64,000 nt of DNA from Membranipora membranacea. Taxonomy: Eukaryota; Bryozoa; Gymnolaemata; Cheilostomatida; Membraniporidae. The stretch spans positions 22,630,001 through 22,694,000 of the forward strand of contig OU612072.1 in NCBI GenBank assembly GCA_914767715.1, read 5' to 3'. Shown here piece by piece: positions 11,265 to 23,300 of the stretch. Position 1 is the stretch's first letter, and each line of letters starts with the position of its first letter. The position numbers and the translations under genes were made by a program. The notes beneath the pieces are model-generated. The model made no database searches, was not told where the DNA came from, and saw nothing but the letters and a program-made list of their open reading frames with translations.

Positions 11265-11897
11265 GATGGTTGTGTAAAACTTATCCTCATGGGTAATAGT
11301 GTGGTCAGAGGTATGGCACCTGTCGGGTTCGACAGGACGGAATGTTACCCGGGTGCAAATTGGGATCAACTTCTATCCATTATATCACAATCCTTCCGAA
11401 CTATATATGCTAACTCTATAATATTTCTATCGACTGGGCCAGTAGAACTAACAGTTAAAGATAAAAAGTCTAGAGAAGTTTATTTACGTACAGAGAACGA
11501 GTTCAAGGCCATTGAGCTAAGAATAAGCACTTTGAAGAAACGGGGAGTTTATGTAGTTTTATGCTCCACGTTCCCCATGGACTTTGCACTGTATAATCAC
11601 CACAGTAAGGTGGCTGAGCCTGTGTATGAAGAGTTCTATGAAGAGATGACGGCGCATCTCGTAGAGAGTATTGTCATTTTGAATCATCAAATAGCCTTAA
11701 TGAATGACCGCTCTGATTATGCTACTCCATTTTTACACACACACCTTTTGAAAAGGATGCATGGGAAGTGGAAATTTAGATTCTGGTACCTCAGAGATGG
11801 ACTCCATCCTGATGAGGGCACTCAGAGAATCCAGGAGTGGGAGCTTTCTGCGAAAGCGTCAGCAACCATAGCTAGACTTGCTTATGCAAAAATCTAG
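11265..11897 (+). CDS. Third ORF of the retrotransposon: SGNH/GDSL-hydrolase-like protein
   Basis: The ATG is at 11289, but the frame is open upstream only to 11265. There a splice acceptor (tctatttctag) directly follows an in-frame stop, and the extra residues DGCVKLIL complete a beta-strand before the motif, so a spliced message like that of an env gene is likely. Motifs counted from the Met are GNSVVRG (2-8, block I with D changed to N), PGAN (21-24), STGPVE (48-53, block III position) and DGLHP (170-174, catalytic D170/H173 pair). About 202 residues matches a single SGNH domain. SGNH enzymes are esterases or lipases; substrate and role are unknown. Block I and III changes leave activity uncertain. 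Confidence 0.65.
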   Translation, partial: DGCVKLILMGNSVVRGMAPVGFDRTECYPGANWDQLLSIISQSFRTIYANSIIFLSTGPVELTVKDKKSREVYLRTENEFKAIELRISTLKKRGVYVVLCSTFPMDFALYNHHSKVAEPVYEEFYEEMTAHLVESIVILNHQIALMNDRSDYATPFLHTHLLKRMHGKWKFRFWYLRDGLHPDEGTQRIQEWELSAKASATIARLAYAKI

Positions 11898-12164
11898 GTA
11901 TCCCATACACTAATATTTTGGTATATGACCTTTCTTCACTTGTTATTTTGTCTTGTCTAGCACCTGTCATGTTTATCTTCCTTATAAAAGTGGCTCTTGG
12001 CAATTTGTTTAAGAACATTTTTTGGTTATATTTGCAGAATTGAGTTCGATGTGACACATCGAATATCGGATATATGAACTGATGTGAATCATCAGCAAAA
12101 AAAAAAAAAAAAAAAAAAATCGGATGCAGGTGCATCAGTTATATAAGATTATGGTTATAATCTT

Positions 12165-12174
12165 GAGAGGGAGA
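12165..12174 (+). promoter_or_regulatory. Polypurine tract of the LTR element
   Basis: GAGAGGGAGA abuts the 3' LTR. A 23-base A run lies about 50 bases further upstream (near 12097-12119). Confidence 0.75.
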
Positions 12175-12443
12175 TGTTATAGATAGTGAAAGTGGACTCA
12201 CTAAATAATAGTCTGAGAACAATATCAGTAGAGTCGAGATAGACTCATATACAAATCTACAGAGGGGGATCGACCTAGGAGCACGGAAGGAGAGAACCAG
12301 ACTATGAATGGTGACCGAGTGAAGGAGAAGCAAGAATAACCTAGCTAGAGATATCCGTCCTATTGTAGACCGAAAACTGTCCATCCTTATGTCCATCGAG
12401 CACCTATCTAAAGACCAACCACTGGTGAGTCCATCCTACAACA
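12175..12443 (+). repeat. 3' LTR
   Basis: Identical to the 5' LTR over all 269 bases and followed by CTTAT at 12444-12448. Confidence 0.97.
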
Positions 12444-12674
12444 CTTATCATTGTCCAGCTTCAACTTTTCTTTTTCAATTGCAACACTCTTAGAATAGGA
12501 GATAAAAATAACCCTCACTTTTTGTAAGACATGATTTGATTTGATCGGCTGCATTATGATATGGAGTATTGGTATAAGTATTCTTGGAGAGAAAAAGTAT
12601 GTAGGGCACTCAGGATTACTTTATTATCACATCATTTGTGGTGTCTTTGACATTTGGAATCTACTGCTTTAAAG

Positions 12675-15600
12675 ATGGTATGTGCTAGCAATTGCAATTT
12701 GATATAGCCCAATATAGAACCAGGCCTATGGAATTAATGCCTGATAGTCATGAGAATGAAATGGTCATGAAGAAATGTTTGAAAGAAATGGAGCAGTTTT
12801 TTTTATTTTTACTTGCCAAGTAATAACATCTTAATTAATTTATAAATAGATCTTCTCCCTGCAAATTTGTATAATAATCTTGTAGGGCAGTATGAATGGT
12901 TATTTGTATAATTCTGCCCTACCCATGTTAGGGTACTTGTAGGCATGGTGTCACTCAGCAATGACTGATTTAACTGTCACTTATGTGTGCATGATTTTCT
13001 ATTCAACCAAACTTTACCTAAGCTAAGCGCTGACTAACTGACTTGAGTGAGTAGCATGATCACAGACAGTAACCCTACTCTCAGTACAGACTAGCTAAAT
13101 AATAGCTCTCAATATTGATTGGCTCCTGTGAGCTTGTAAGCATTTATATTGTCGAGGCGTCTTGCATCAATCATACACTTTGCACATGAGCACCCAATCA
13201 ATTCAGGGCGGTAATCTTTGCACCTTAGCACTTGGATTTATCCAAATGTGAGTTCTCAGACTGAAGAGTTGCCCTGTTTGCACTGGTTAAACACTAACTT
13301 TATGTGCAAAATGTAAATGTAATAGGTCATTTGTATGGGCCCCTGGGACTTACATGTCTTTACTTTGCCAATGTCCACTATCAACCACCCAAAAAACACC
13401 AAACTTTGGTGTTTTTTGGGTGGTTGATAGTGGATATTGGCAAAGTAAAGACATGTAAGTCCCAGGGGCCCATGGTGAATTGGGCCAGTTTGTGACACTG
13501 TCGCTGCGATGCAGAGTGACTCGTATCGTAGAGTCGCTGCAGTGCATAGAAGCTTATATAGCCTCAGGGAGTATGCAGGCAAATTAACTGTCAGTACATC
13601 CTGGGCTGTGGTTGATGCAGGTTTTCTTGGTACATCATTGCCATTTAATAGGGTAGTTTTTTTTCAGGACAATCAGTTCAACATTACACACTGTCATTTC
13701 AGATTGATTTAGTATATGGATATGGTTTTCTTTTTGTTCATGACAGTGTTCTGGTCAATATGAGACTGATTAGTCAAAAAATCACTCACGTTTCATCATA
13801 ACTTGCCTGTACCATGAAAGTATGAAGTCATTGAGAATTATCGGGTAGTTTAGTACACCTGCATTCCTTTACCAGATCATATCATCAACAAAACAATTCT
13901 TATTTATGTCAGGTCTTCCTCACTTATAGCTTTAGTCATTCCTAAAATACACTATGCTATCTAGGCTTATAATTTGGACTGACCCTATTTCATCCTTGTA
14001 TGGCTGACATTAATATCACTGATTATGCTTGCTGTTTCAGATTAGTTTTATTCTGATACAGAACCGAGCTGGTAAGACACGTCTTGCTAAGTGGTATATG
14101 CACTTCGACGATGAGGAGAAACAAAAACTGATTGAAGAAGTCCACTCTGTTGTCACTGTGAGAGACGCCAAACACACAAACTTTGTAGAGGTAACTAACT
14201 CAGGTTCCTATTTAAACCTTCCATATATTATTATTGGGTTTTATTCAAGAAGTTTTTACGGAACATACCCGGTTTCAGTTTCTCACTGCCCTAAGTTTGT
14301 TTAAAGAGTTACAGGAGCTCTTCTATATTTTTTTAATCTTACCTCAGTTGGCCACCAGGCAAACATTTCAAGATCTATATGATATATGATTTCAGCTAAT
14401 TTGGAATCAATCAGTCATCTCATGATCACACCTGTTATAAATAAGTGCCTGCACTCCAGTCCCCAGTTGATAATTGCTCACAATTAACACTGTTCTCACT
14501 TTCTCTCAAACTCTGAAACAATCCTACCAACACAGAAAAGCATGTTCATATTAAAGTAAGAATCAGGTTTGAATCTTTCTAGAGTTCTCAGTGTTGTTTA
14601 AACCACTCTGTAAGGTCTATGAACTGTGGCCTATTTGCAACCTATTTTCACTCACTCAAAGTTGAGATGAGAAGGTACTGAAAGGTGCTTTCTTAACGAT
14701 AAAATATACAATATAGTCCCTTTTTAGTACCTTCTCATCTCAATTTTGTCTGAAAATCAGGTGAAAATGGGCACAGGTAATGAGATTTATAGTAGGTTTC
14801 TAAATTAGACTGAGAACTCTAGAATCATATAAAAAATATGTTACATTCACAGTCACTTTAACTAAGCCTAGTCTGATCCATCGTCATACTTATAATTTTA
14901 TCCATGCCAAACTACTAGCTCACTCTTTATCATGTTACTCATGTCATGTTTTGTAGTTCAGGAAATTTAAGATAGTATACCGACGATACGCCGGATTATT
15001 CTTCTGTGTATGCGTGGATACCGCCGACAACAGCTCTAGCTAATCTAAAAGCCATACATAACTTTGTCGAGGCGCTCAACGAATATTTCGACAATGTCTG
15101 CGAACTAGATCTAGTCTTCAACTTTTATAAGGTAAGTCTTTTATTGGGAGAGGAGTAATGTATTCGAAGGAGGAAAAGTTTCACACAGGCTTGAAATAGT
15201 CAAAATTATGGCTAGCTAACATTTAACTCAAATTGGTTTCTTTATGATATTATCTACCGCCAACTCCGTGCCTCGACCAAAGCTAGCAAGAATCGGTGCT
15301 AGTTAACATGAAGACACTCCTGTCTAATCGAAGCCAAATTAAACTTTAGCTCATATTCATTCCTCTGGGTATCATGTAACCATTGCCGTTGCCAAATTGT
15401 TTGAAGTCAGGAAAACTGAAAAACATTGTTGCTGTCATTTTACAGAAAAAAATGAGTTGCACCCCCTGATCCAATCCTATATATATTTACCTCACCATGA
15501 TAATATGAGATGGACCCATAGCTTTGAACATTAGGTGTAAAAAAAATTGACAATCAAAGACCATAACAAAAGAACATCCCTGCCTAACTATAGCATATCC

Positions 15601-16484
15601 TCCAATAAACCTGAAACTATATGACAAGATAACCCACACTCCCTCCTGATTTTTTTGGTTTTCTCTGACACATTTTGAACGACTATGTTTCTTTTGCCCA
15701 GTTCAACAGTTTGGTGGCCTAGTTACTATAATTCTGTTTGTCTTGAGAGTTGTGGGTTATCTTTGGTTGCACAAGACTTGATATTCCGATTGCCTCTGGG
15801 CCAAATTGTATAAACAGACGAGGTGTAAGCTCACTTAGCCCGATACTGGCATGTGAATCTTTAGACTGACCTCTCACCTTACATGATAAACTGGCAGCTA
15901 AGTAGATAAAATTTACTGTTTAATTGTATCCTAGATTCAATCATTTAGATCCGCTTAATCTGACTCTATAGTTGTATATTTTTGAGGAAAGACATACGCT
16001 TTCATTGCCGTATTTTTTCGATGTGTAGTATCAGACCACACAGAACTTATTTAGGCATGTTTATAGCGAAAGCGTAGAGTTTGGTATATTCACCTTTACG
16101 CACTATCAAATTGGAGTTGTCCGCTCAAAAACAGTGGTTCAAGGAGTTGACAACTCCTGAATGATGCTAAATTATTGCCTTTGAAATTCCACATTTTGTT
16201 TCTTAATCATGCTGATGATACTCGTTTGACCAACCTTAGACTTCTTAGTGAAATTCTGTAACACATTTTTCCATTATATCATTACATAAGGAATTACACC
16301 CCCTCCCCCCGCCAATTTTAAGGAGAAAGCTACTGTCACTCACTTTTCATGTTACATATAACTTTTTGTCCTTTTACTGTAGGTGCACAGCGTGGTGGAT
16401 GAGATGTTTTTAGCTGGAGAAATTATGGAGACGATTCAAACCAAAGTACTAAAACAGCTCCTTATGCTCGGATCACTGGAATAA
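12675..16484 (+). CDS. AP2S1: AP-2 clathrin adaptor sigma subunit (four exons, one-base frameshift)
   Basis: Sigma subunit of the AP-2 endocytic adaptor. Exon 1 probably holds only the start codon (ATG 12675-12677, donor GTATGT), as in other animals. Exon 2 is 14041-14190 ([28 protein letters not shown]), exon 3 is 14957-15131 ([38 protein letters not shown]) and exon 4 is 16383-16484 ([21 protein letters not shown], stop TAA). The total of about 142 residues is the usual length. Exon 3 is 175 bases where the family has 174: after [10 protein letters not shown] an extra base shifts the frame and gives an early stop. Other oddities are Ser for Arg3, and Met and Ile in [10 protein letters not shown]. 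It is either decaying or carries a sequencing indel. Confidence 0.9.
13335..13473. mobile_element. Near-perfect palindromic MITE
   Basis: Arms of about 69 bases (atgggcccctgggacttaca and its complement) meet almost without a loop (aacaccaaactttggtgtt), with about one mismatch. Copy 2 lacks the element (near 38196), giving an empty-site comparison. It lies in the first intron of AP2S1, so a pre-mRNA would fold into a long hairpin. Confidence 0.85.
14577..14826. repeat. TIR/MITE family A (about 250 bp)
   Basis: Outer inverted repeats (tctagagttctcagt and actgagaactctaga) enclose an inner inverted pair (gttgagatgagaaggtactg and agtaccttctcatctcaa). Related copies occur at about 22205-22415, 25598-25720 (partial) and 39284-39535 (the duplicate). 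It lies in AP2S1 intron 2. Confidence 0.65.
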
Positions 16485-19400
16485 GTCTACTATACATCAT
16501 CACCTATCTATAATACGTAACGCAATCGTAATCTGGATATATAACTGTACCAGCAGGCAAACCTGGAGAATTCATCTTCTACTTATTCATTTGGTCCTTA
16601 GTTTTACTAGTTTGGAAGCAGTTTGTAATATAATGACCAGATTATATATACATGGCTCCCGATATAAAGGAGATTAACATTTCCGTACCATAACTGTTGT
16701 TGAGTAATTCAGAGCATTAGAATGTGATCGATTTGAGCTTTAGTTATGAAGATTACATTACATTATTATACATCATATATCCCGAAGACCAAACATTACA
16801 TGGTGATGATGAAACTGCATTTTTCTAAGAGAGAGTCTTGCCCAAGTCAATAGATTTTCTGAAATAAAAAATGACTTTACTGGTTGAAGTCATGTCTTAC
16901 TACTCATGTAGCTGAAAGTGGTTTTTTGGCATCAAAACTTCTTTCATCTTCATGTGTACTATGACTAGCGATGTTTGGTTATTGATTCAAGTAGATTTAA
17001 TGGTGGTTTTTTTCCTCACTGGTCCCTGTAATTCCTATCCATGGTGTAGCTGTTGGAAAAGTTGATAATTCTAAATACCATTGAGCTGTTTACTTATTTT
17101 TGTAAAGTCTTACGATTTTGTGTAATATATCATTGTCTATATTTTGTATCAGTTATTACCTACTTTATTTTATCAATGTTGCAGCAAAATAGAAAAAAAA
17201 TATGAAAAAGACTTAGAAAAGCAAAGTTTGATGATTTCGCTGCGAAAGTTTCAAGAAAGGCGGAAGAAAACTTAGGTTAGTGTTCACTTAACCTTTTAGT
17301 AGAGCTCTCATCAACATAAGTCAACTATTTAAATCTTTGTGCCAGTTTTATAGAACATGTCAGAGCGTATGTCATAACGTAACTCGCCGGTATTCTGAGG
17401 GTATCGGGCCAAGGCTAGATATCAGAATTTGGCAGGACCGCTCTTGGAATTCCAGGCCGCATTGACGGAATTATTCAAACATATTCTATTAATTTTGACA
17501 CCCCAATTGATATCATTGTTTGGTGTCATGATTGACGAAATAGTGTTCCAGTTTTCAATTTTGACATCAAAAATCTACTGCCAACCTGATAATAATTGGG
17601 GGAGTGTGCCGCTTTGAAGCACGCTCCAAAAAAAAGCTGTAAGTTGTGACAAATTATTCATAATATGTTGACTTATGATGTTGATGTCTCACATTTTGAT
17701 CAGTCGTCAGTTCACAATAGAGCAGTTCTTGCCCTCCCTTTGCGTTTGCTGGTTCCCTTCTCAGGCATTCGGTGTCACCACCTCCCCTCCCTACTGGGAT
17801 GGAAACTAGCAACGTCGCTATCATTAGGCAGTTCAAGTTTGTTCATTAATGTTCGTTTGAGCCAATATATAGAGTTGACTGACTTCCTAAACTTTAGATT
17901 AGATATCTGACTGTTCTCACCGGATGTTGCTGACAGGCAGATTTGTCTGGACGTTATCCACACTCACTGTATATAGATTACAGTAGTCACTCCCATCATC
18001 TCATCCCAAAAACTTCTTGTGCCAAAGACTTCCTGTGTCAATGAGATCTTCCAACCTCACCTCTCGTCTTTTGTGGTATAGAACTAGTACTGAGTTCTGT
18101 CCACCATGGATGATTAGGCTGAGAGGCAAGATGCCATACTTATTCTGATGTATTCATGAGAGGACAACTCTGATTTTAATGAGTTTTAACACCAACATTT
18201 TCTCAAAAACAGGGAATGTGAGATTGCAAGTAATACTTGAGAGTTTTGACTGAGTATGATTTTATTTATCATGTACATGGAGAATTCGGTGTTTGTCCAA
18301 ATGAATATCTGAAGTTATAGAAAGGAATATCTGAAGACATCAATTCACCACCGTCCCCAAAATAGCTAGACTTAATTCTAGCTAATAATATTTACTCCTC
18401 ATTGGTATATGAAAGCGTACATATGTAAAAGGTCTTACTAATTCTATTCTGTAGCAGAGTATGGCAGTAGGGTTCTTTACAGAGATTGAATTGACGGCGA
18501 GCCTAGTGTTGTCGTGCACTGGTGATAAACGACTAATTTAGGGGATATATCTGCGACCTTCCCTCTCTGACTCCATTCCTGAAGTGGCGCGATCAGTCTG
18601 TATATAGGCCCTGAATATCGAGGGTTTGGGAAATTATGAACAGGAAAAAGATAAAAAACAATTTAATGGAATACAAGCACACAAATTCCCTACTCAATCA
18701 TCCATTTGATCTCCACAATTGTCCATTCCCGCTCTCAGTGAATTTACCCTGGCTTTGGATTCAGCATCCAGAGATAGCTCAAGGCAAATGTTGATCAAGC
18801 GTAATATTTAATTAGCGATAAAAACTTATACTGCCAACAGGATTTTCCCCAACCTTTATATCTTATCGAGGAAGTATTCAGAAAGTTCTATCATAAAATT
18901 AATGATCTGTGTAAGTTTTATAATTATGTTAACCAATTATGCTAACCGAATAGTAGTGACATCGTAGGCGCCGATGAGTCTGTGTTTTATCAGCATGATA
19001 AAAAATCAATATATAAAAGTCAATACTATACTGGGTCTAGTTGCCTGTATTCGGGTTTGCTCTCCTTCCGCTGACAAGCCGTTGCTGGTTAGCAGGAGAG
19101 AGGTGGGGGGGGGGGATATTCCGAACGCAAGAGAACTGGATCTTACATGATCTAATGCTATACAGACTCCACCATGCTCACCTAATTTTAATACGTTAGC
19201 TATTGGAGGTAAAGGATTGAATGGCAACAGATGATATCTGACACAGCACTAGACTGAATAGAGCGGAATAGTCTTCAATTATCTCCACTCACTTTTCCTC
19301 ATAATTATTAAATATTTGAGCGCAGATAAATATAATCATAATTTTATTTGACCGTGTTTTGCTATGATCAAAGCTAATGTGCAAGTCATAATTGTTGTGT

Positions 19401-20321
19401 CTAAATTAAATTGAGTTTTAAGAAAATGAATGAGAAGAGAAAGGCTGATTGTTATTGGGTATGTACATTGTGGTCTACATAAATGTTGCACAGTAACTAT
19501 AGAGGTATATGGCAATGAGTTTAATGGAAATAAGGATGAAAAATTTAACAGTTAATATGGTTGAAAACTGGTCATATGGATAAGATTCGGTCCGTGGGTA
19601 GAAAAAAATTCATTTGCTCGTTATTTATCAAATATGTCTCACAAAAAAAGTAGATGCAAAAAAGATAAAAAACACCTGACGTCTGTTTTTTCGACTCAAC
19701 AGCAGCGTCAATCGTTACAAAAATGCATGATTATATGAAAATAGAATGGAGGCGAGTCAGTGCTGATTGGATTGAAGTCCGATGCCACAAAATGCCGAGT
19801 AGACTGATTCTGAATTGTCAGTATTGAGTTTGATCAAGCGTTCATGGAGAACAAAACGAGTATGATTCAACCTATACATAAAAAATCGCACTTTGAAATC
19901 GCAGATTTAGCCAAAAACACTAAATGGAACCATAATTGCAGGCCAAGGGAGTCAGCCAAGTATCAACTGTAATGTAAAGAAAATTTTAATTGAAGCGCAG
20001 AGCCTCATTGTCTTCAGTAAGTCATAAATATATAACATGTATGTACAGAGGATACAGAGGAAACATATCAGGTTTGTAAAATACCAATTGGAGATACAGA
20101 ATAAGAGCATAAATAATAAGAGCTCTATATATACACCAGGATTTCAATCCATAATAACTTATCGTAGCTCAGAATAGAGTTTGTTTATAATCTGACATTA
20201 CCCGATCTGACATTGTCAGATTAGCGAGTGCTGATCAGGTTTACCAAATCAGCGATAACCTGTTCAGCGATTATCCGATCAGGATTACCCGATCAGCGGT
20301 TACCCGATCAGGATTACCCGT
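16485..20321. other. Intergenic stretch without a supportable gene
   Basis: Between the AP2S1 stop and the RAPGEF1 stop (converging genes) I see AT-rich DNA with short chance ORFs only. An exon-like segment at 17185-17274 (acceptor ttgcag, Lys/Glu-rich) is too weak to call. A G-run (gggggggg) lies near 19105. Confidence 0.5.
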
Positions 20322-20340
20322 TCAGCGGTTACCCGATGGT
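20237..20340. repeat. Short tandem repeat overlapping the RAPGEF1 stop codon
   Basis: Irregular 15-30-bp units of the type gatcaggattacccgatcagcggttaccc are repeated about four times. The last unit covers the end of the RAPGEF1 reading frame (stop 20322-20324). Confidence 0.7.
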
Positions 20341-23300
20341 TTAACCTCTTTGGATCTTTCCCACATTTCATCATCGCTGGAGTTGTGATCACTAAAGTTA
20401 TCCAAAAACTGCAGAATCTTCGGATCTTTCTTGAACGGATAAACTCTACAATATACAGCGATATAAGCAAGTGAGAAATAGATATTTCTAATGATAGAAA
20501 CAACTTACACATTTACAGAGAAAACGGCTCATAAGAATAATTCAGTCTTTTGCAGTATTATTTTAGATATTTCGTCTTCCTCCCATTATGTCTATAAGCT
20601 CCCCTTATATGACACAAACTGGGAGGCTGCAATATAACATGCATATTTGATGCTAACACGTACAGTGCCTTTTCCCCGCACAGTTTTTGCAGCAAACGAG
20701 GGAATCTGCATGTTTACTGAAATGATGTGGCTGGAATTTTCTCTCATGATACACTGCTGTGCAGTCATTAACACAAATAAGGGAAGGGGTGGTGAAATTG
20801 GAATATTATTGGAAATGGTCTATTCTTGACAAACTTTGTACGTTGGAATGAGGGGAGGGGACAAACCTTGCCAATATTCCTTTGAATTGTCAGGTGGTGA
20901 TTTGGCACCCCCTCCCCCCTATTTAGCCGTTATGGTGATTCTAAGATCATATTACGTTAGTGTTACCACAACTGTGACTAAATTTTGCGACTTTTGAAAG
21001 TAATTGCAAGTGAAAGTTTGTTTCACCCTTGAGGTGTCCCTCCAATTCCGGAGGGGGAAACCCAAAGCAAATGACGACTAGTTGTGTCTCCCAAAACAAA
21101 GCTGATGAAGAAAGGCTTAATCTGGACCTCCTTCACTTATATCAGTACCTGCTGATGTGTTTGAAGAATTTTATTTTTATATGTAAATTTGCACATCATA
21201 TAAGTAGCCTACATTTATATATAAGTACACCAATATGTATATATATATATATAAGAACACATATTATATGTAGGTACAGATCCAGTTCTATAAGATATCT
21301 ACTTACGGTTTACGGAATCTCCTCAGACATTCGAGTACATTGAACAGATGCCACCTCATCTGAAAGTTTATATTCCCGTCAGCGAGATTAGACGTGTTAC
21401 CCACGCGTATAATATCGTTCAATATCAGACCACTGTAAGAAAAAATGTTCTTATGTTAATAATAATGATAATGGGTTTATTTATATACCACTTGATCTAA
21501 GCCACAATGGGTTGCAGTTTACTGCACGGTCACCGGGTCCAAGCACTCCATAGCCAACCCTGACTAATGAGAACCTTCATCTCATAAAGCGTTGGTACTC
21601 CTTGTTATTATAAAACCACAAAATAAATGCAAATGTGACTGACTACTGTATGAGCAACACATCCAGGACCAACTACATCAGAATCAGACTAGCACAGGCC
21701 GAGCAAGCTTTGAGAAACGGCAGAGTACAAGTGGCTCATAAATTATCAGAAGCCTGGAGAGTTGTGAGCCATTTTCTGAGACAGGTATACTTATAATGTA
21801 AAGGTTTGTTTCACAGAATTAAACCCTTCTCATAGAATGGAGATATTAGCATAACCCTATCCAATTAAAACACTCAACACAGGGGCTGATCTGACGATGA
21901 TCTCATTGGCTGTCCCTACTAGCTTGCAGAATGTAGCCTGGGAAATAGTCTTGAAATTCTACTAGGGACTGGCTATTTTTGCAAGCCCTTTGTTTGGCTC
22001 ATTATGCAACTCCAGATATGGATTTCAGTGGTTTGTTTGTTTCCTTAATTTTACCTCACCAAATTATAAGCCACCCGACACTTAGTTTTAAGTGATTATG
22101 ACACACAGCTTTTTACATTAACTATTTTTGTTACCCGAGTATGCTTCTACTGGTGAACAACAATAATAGATTGATTGTGAGAGGGACAGGTTTCTTGGTG
22201 TAATTCTGAAGTTCTCCACCTTGTTTAGAATACTGCTCATGGTGGCCCAGTTTTCAAAGGTACTCAAAAGGTACTCTTTTTTCCAAATATTGAAATTAGA
22301 ACCATTTTAGGAACTTCTCATTACAACTATGATAGAAAATCAGTTGAAACTGGGCCAGAGGCTGTTTATGAGCTAAGGCTAGTATTCTGAAATAAACTGA
22401 GAACTCTAGAAAGATACCAAAGCACCTGTTTCACTGATAATTAAGCTTTTATTGTTGTGTACCACTAGCCTTGTCACGCGGCCACTGGTTTTGGATTTTT
22501 TGGTTCTTTGGGTGGCCTTGTATTTCTCGGTATAGTATCGGCAGTTGTCTTCTGCTGTTTTAGCTCTAACCTTCACCACTTTGAGCTTTGACTCTTTCTC
22601 TGTTCCATAGGCAAATTAATTAACTTTGTCGTTTATTATATTCAAAATATATATAAATAAGTTGATTACACTACATATTGCAGTAATGATGTTAAAACAT
22701 CGCTAAGTTGCAGAAAATTTAAAACACCGATGAGTATGACCATGACCTTGACCTTGATCTTACTCATGGGTGTTTTAAATTTTTTTCAACTTAGCCATGT
22801 TTTCACATTATTACTGCAATGTTTAGTGCAATCAACTTATTTATATTTATTTTGAATATGACATATGACAAAGTTAATTAATTTGCCTATGGAACAGAGA
22901 AAAAGTCAAAGCTCAAAGTGGTGAAGATTAGACCTAAAAAAGCAGAAGACAACTACCGACACTATACCGAGAAATACATGGCCACCCAAAGAACCAAAAA
23001 ATCCAAAACCAGTGGCCGCGTGACAAGGCTAGTGTATCACTACTAGCATACTTTTGTAACGGCGGTGAGCGTTACTGCTGTACAATACATATTATTCACA
23101 CTTTTTCAAGGCTTGATCCAATTCATTAAATATGGTAGTACGGAGTTGCATCCTATCATTCACACACTTCTACTAGGGACATATAACTTACATATAAGGT
23201 ATACAGGGAGGCTCTGCTTCACTGAGCGCTGTACGGTATGATTTAAAGCTGCTTGTACAATCTATCAGATGGAAGTACTCTGATATCATATCCTTCTCCT

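Larger units (their letters stand above)
3248..12443 (+). mobile_element. Ty3/gypsy (Mag-like) LTR retrotransposon with extra SGNH-hydrolase ORF
   Basis: Complete LTR element. It has identical 269-bp LTRs (TG...CA), a primer binding site just after the 5' LTR, gag, a truncated protease, a pol ORF with RT-RNase H-integrase order (hence Ty3/gypsy), a further 3' ORF, and a purine tract before the 3' LTR. It is flanked by a 5-bp CTTAT duplication. Identical LTRs mean a young insertion. The copy is nevertheless defective: a 3.6-kb TIR element splits the leader, the protease active site is deleted, and the frame breaks between protease and RT. It lies between the head-to-head PHAX and AP2S1 starts. 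Confidence 0.95.
300..14997. repeat. Segmental duplication, copy 1 (PHAX 5' / AP2S1 5' block)
   Basis: Sequence from about 300 to 14997 is repeated in the same orientation at 33823-39717, with scattered substitutions and small indels. Copy 1 carries a 9.2-kb LTR retrotransposon (3248-12443) and a palindromic MITE (13335-13473) that copy 2 lacks. It also keeps about 170 bases around 1118-1288 that copy 2 has lost. Homology ends inside AP2S1 exon 3. The block could be a true duplication or two haplotypes placed in series by the assembler; sequence alone does not decide. Confidence 0.9.

Noticed and set aside
17185-17274. Lys/Glu-rich exon-like segment after AP2S1
   Set aside because: Only about 30 codons, low complexity, no partner exon and no family match.
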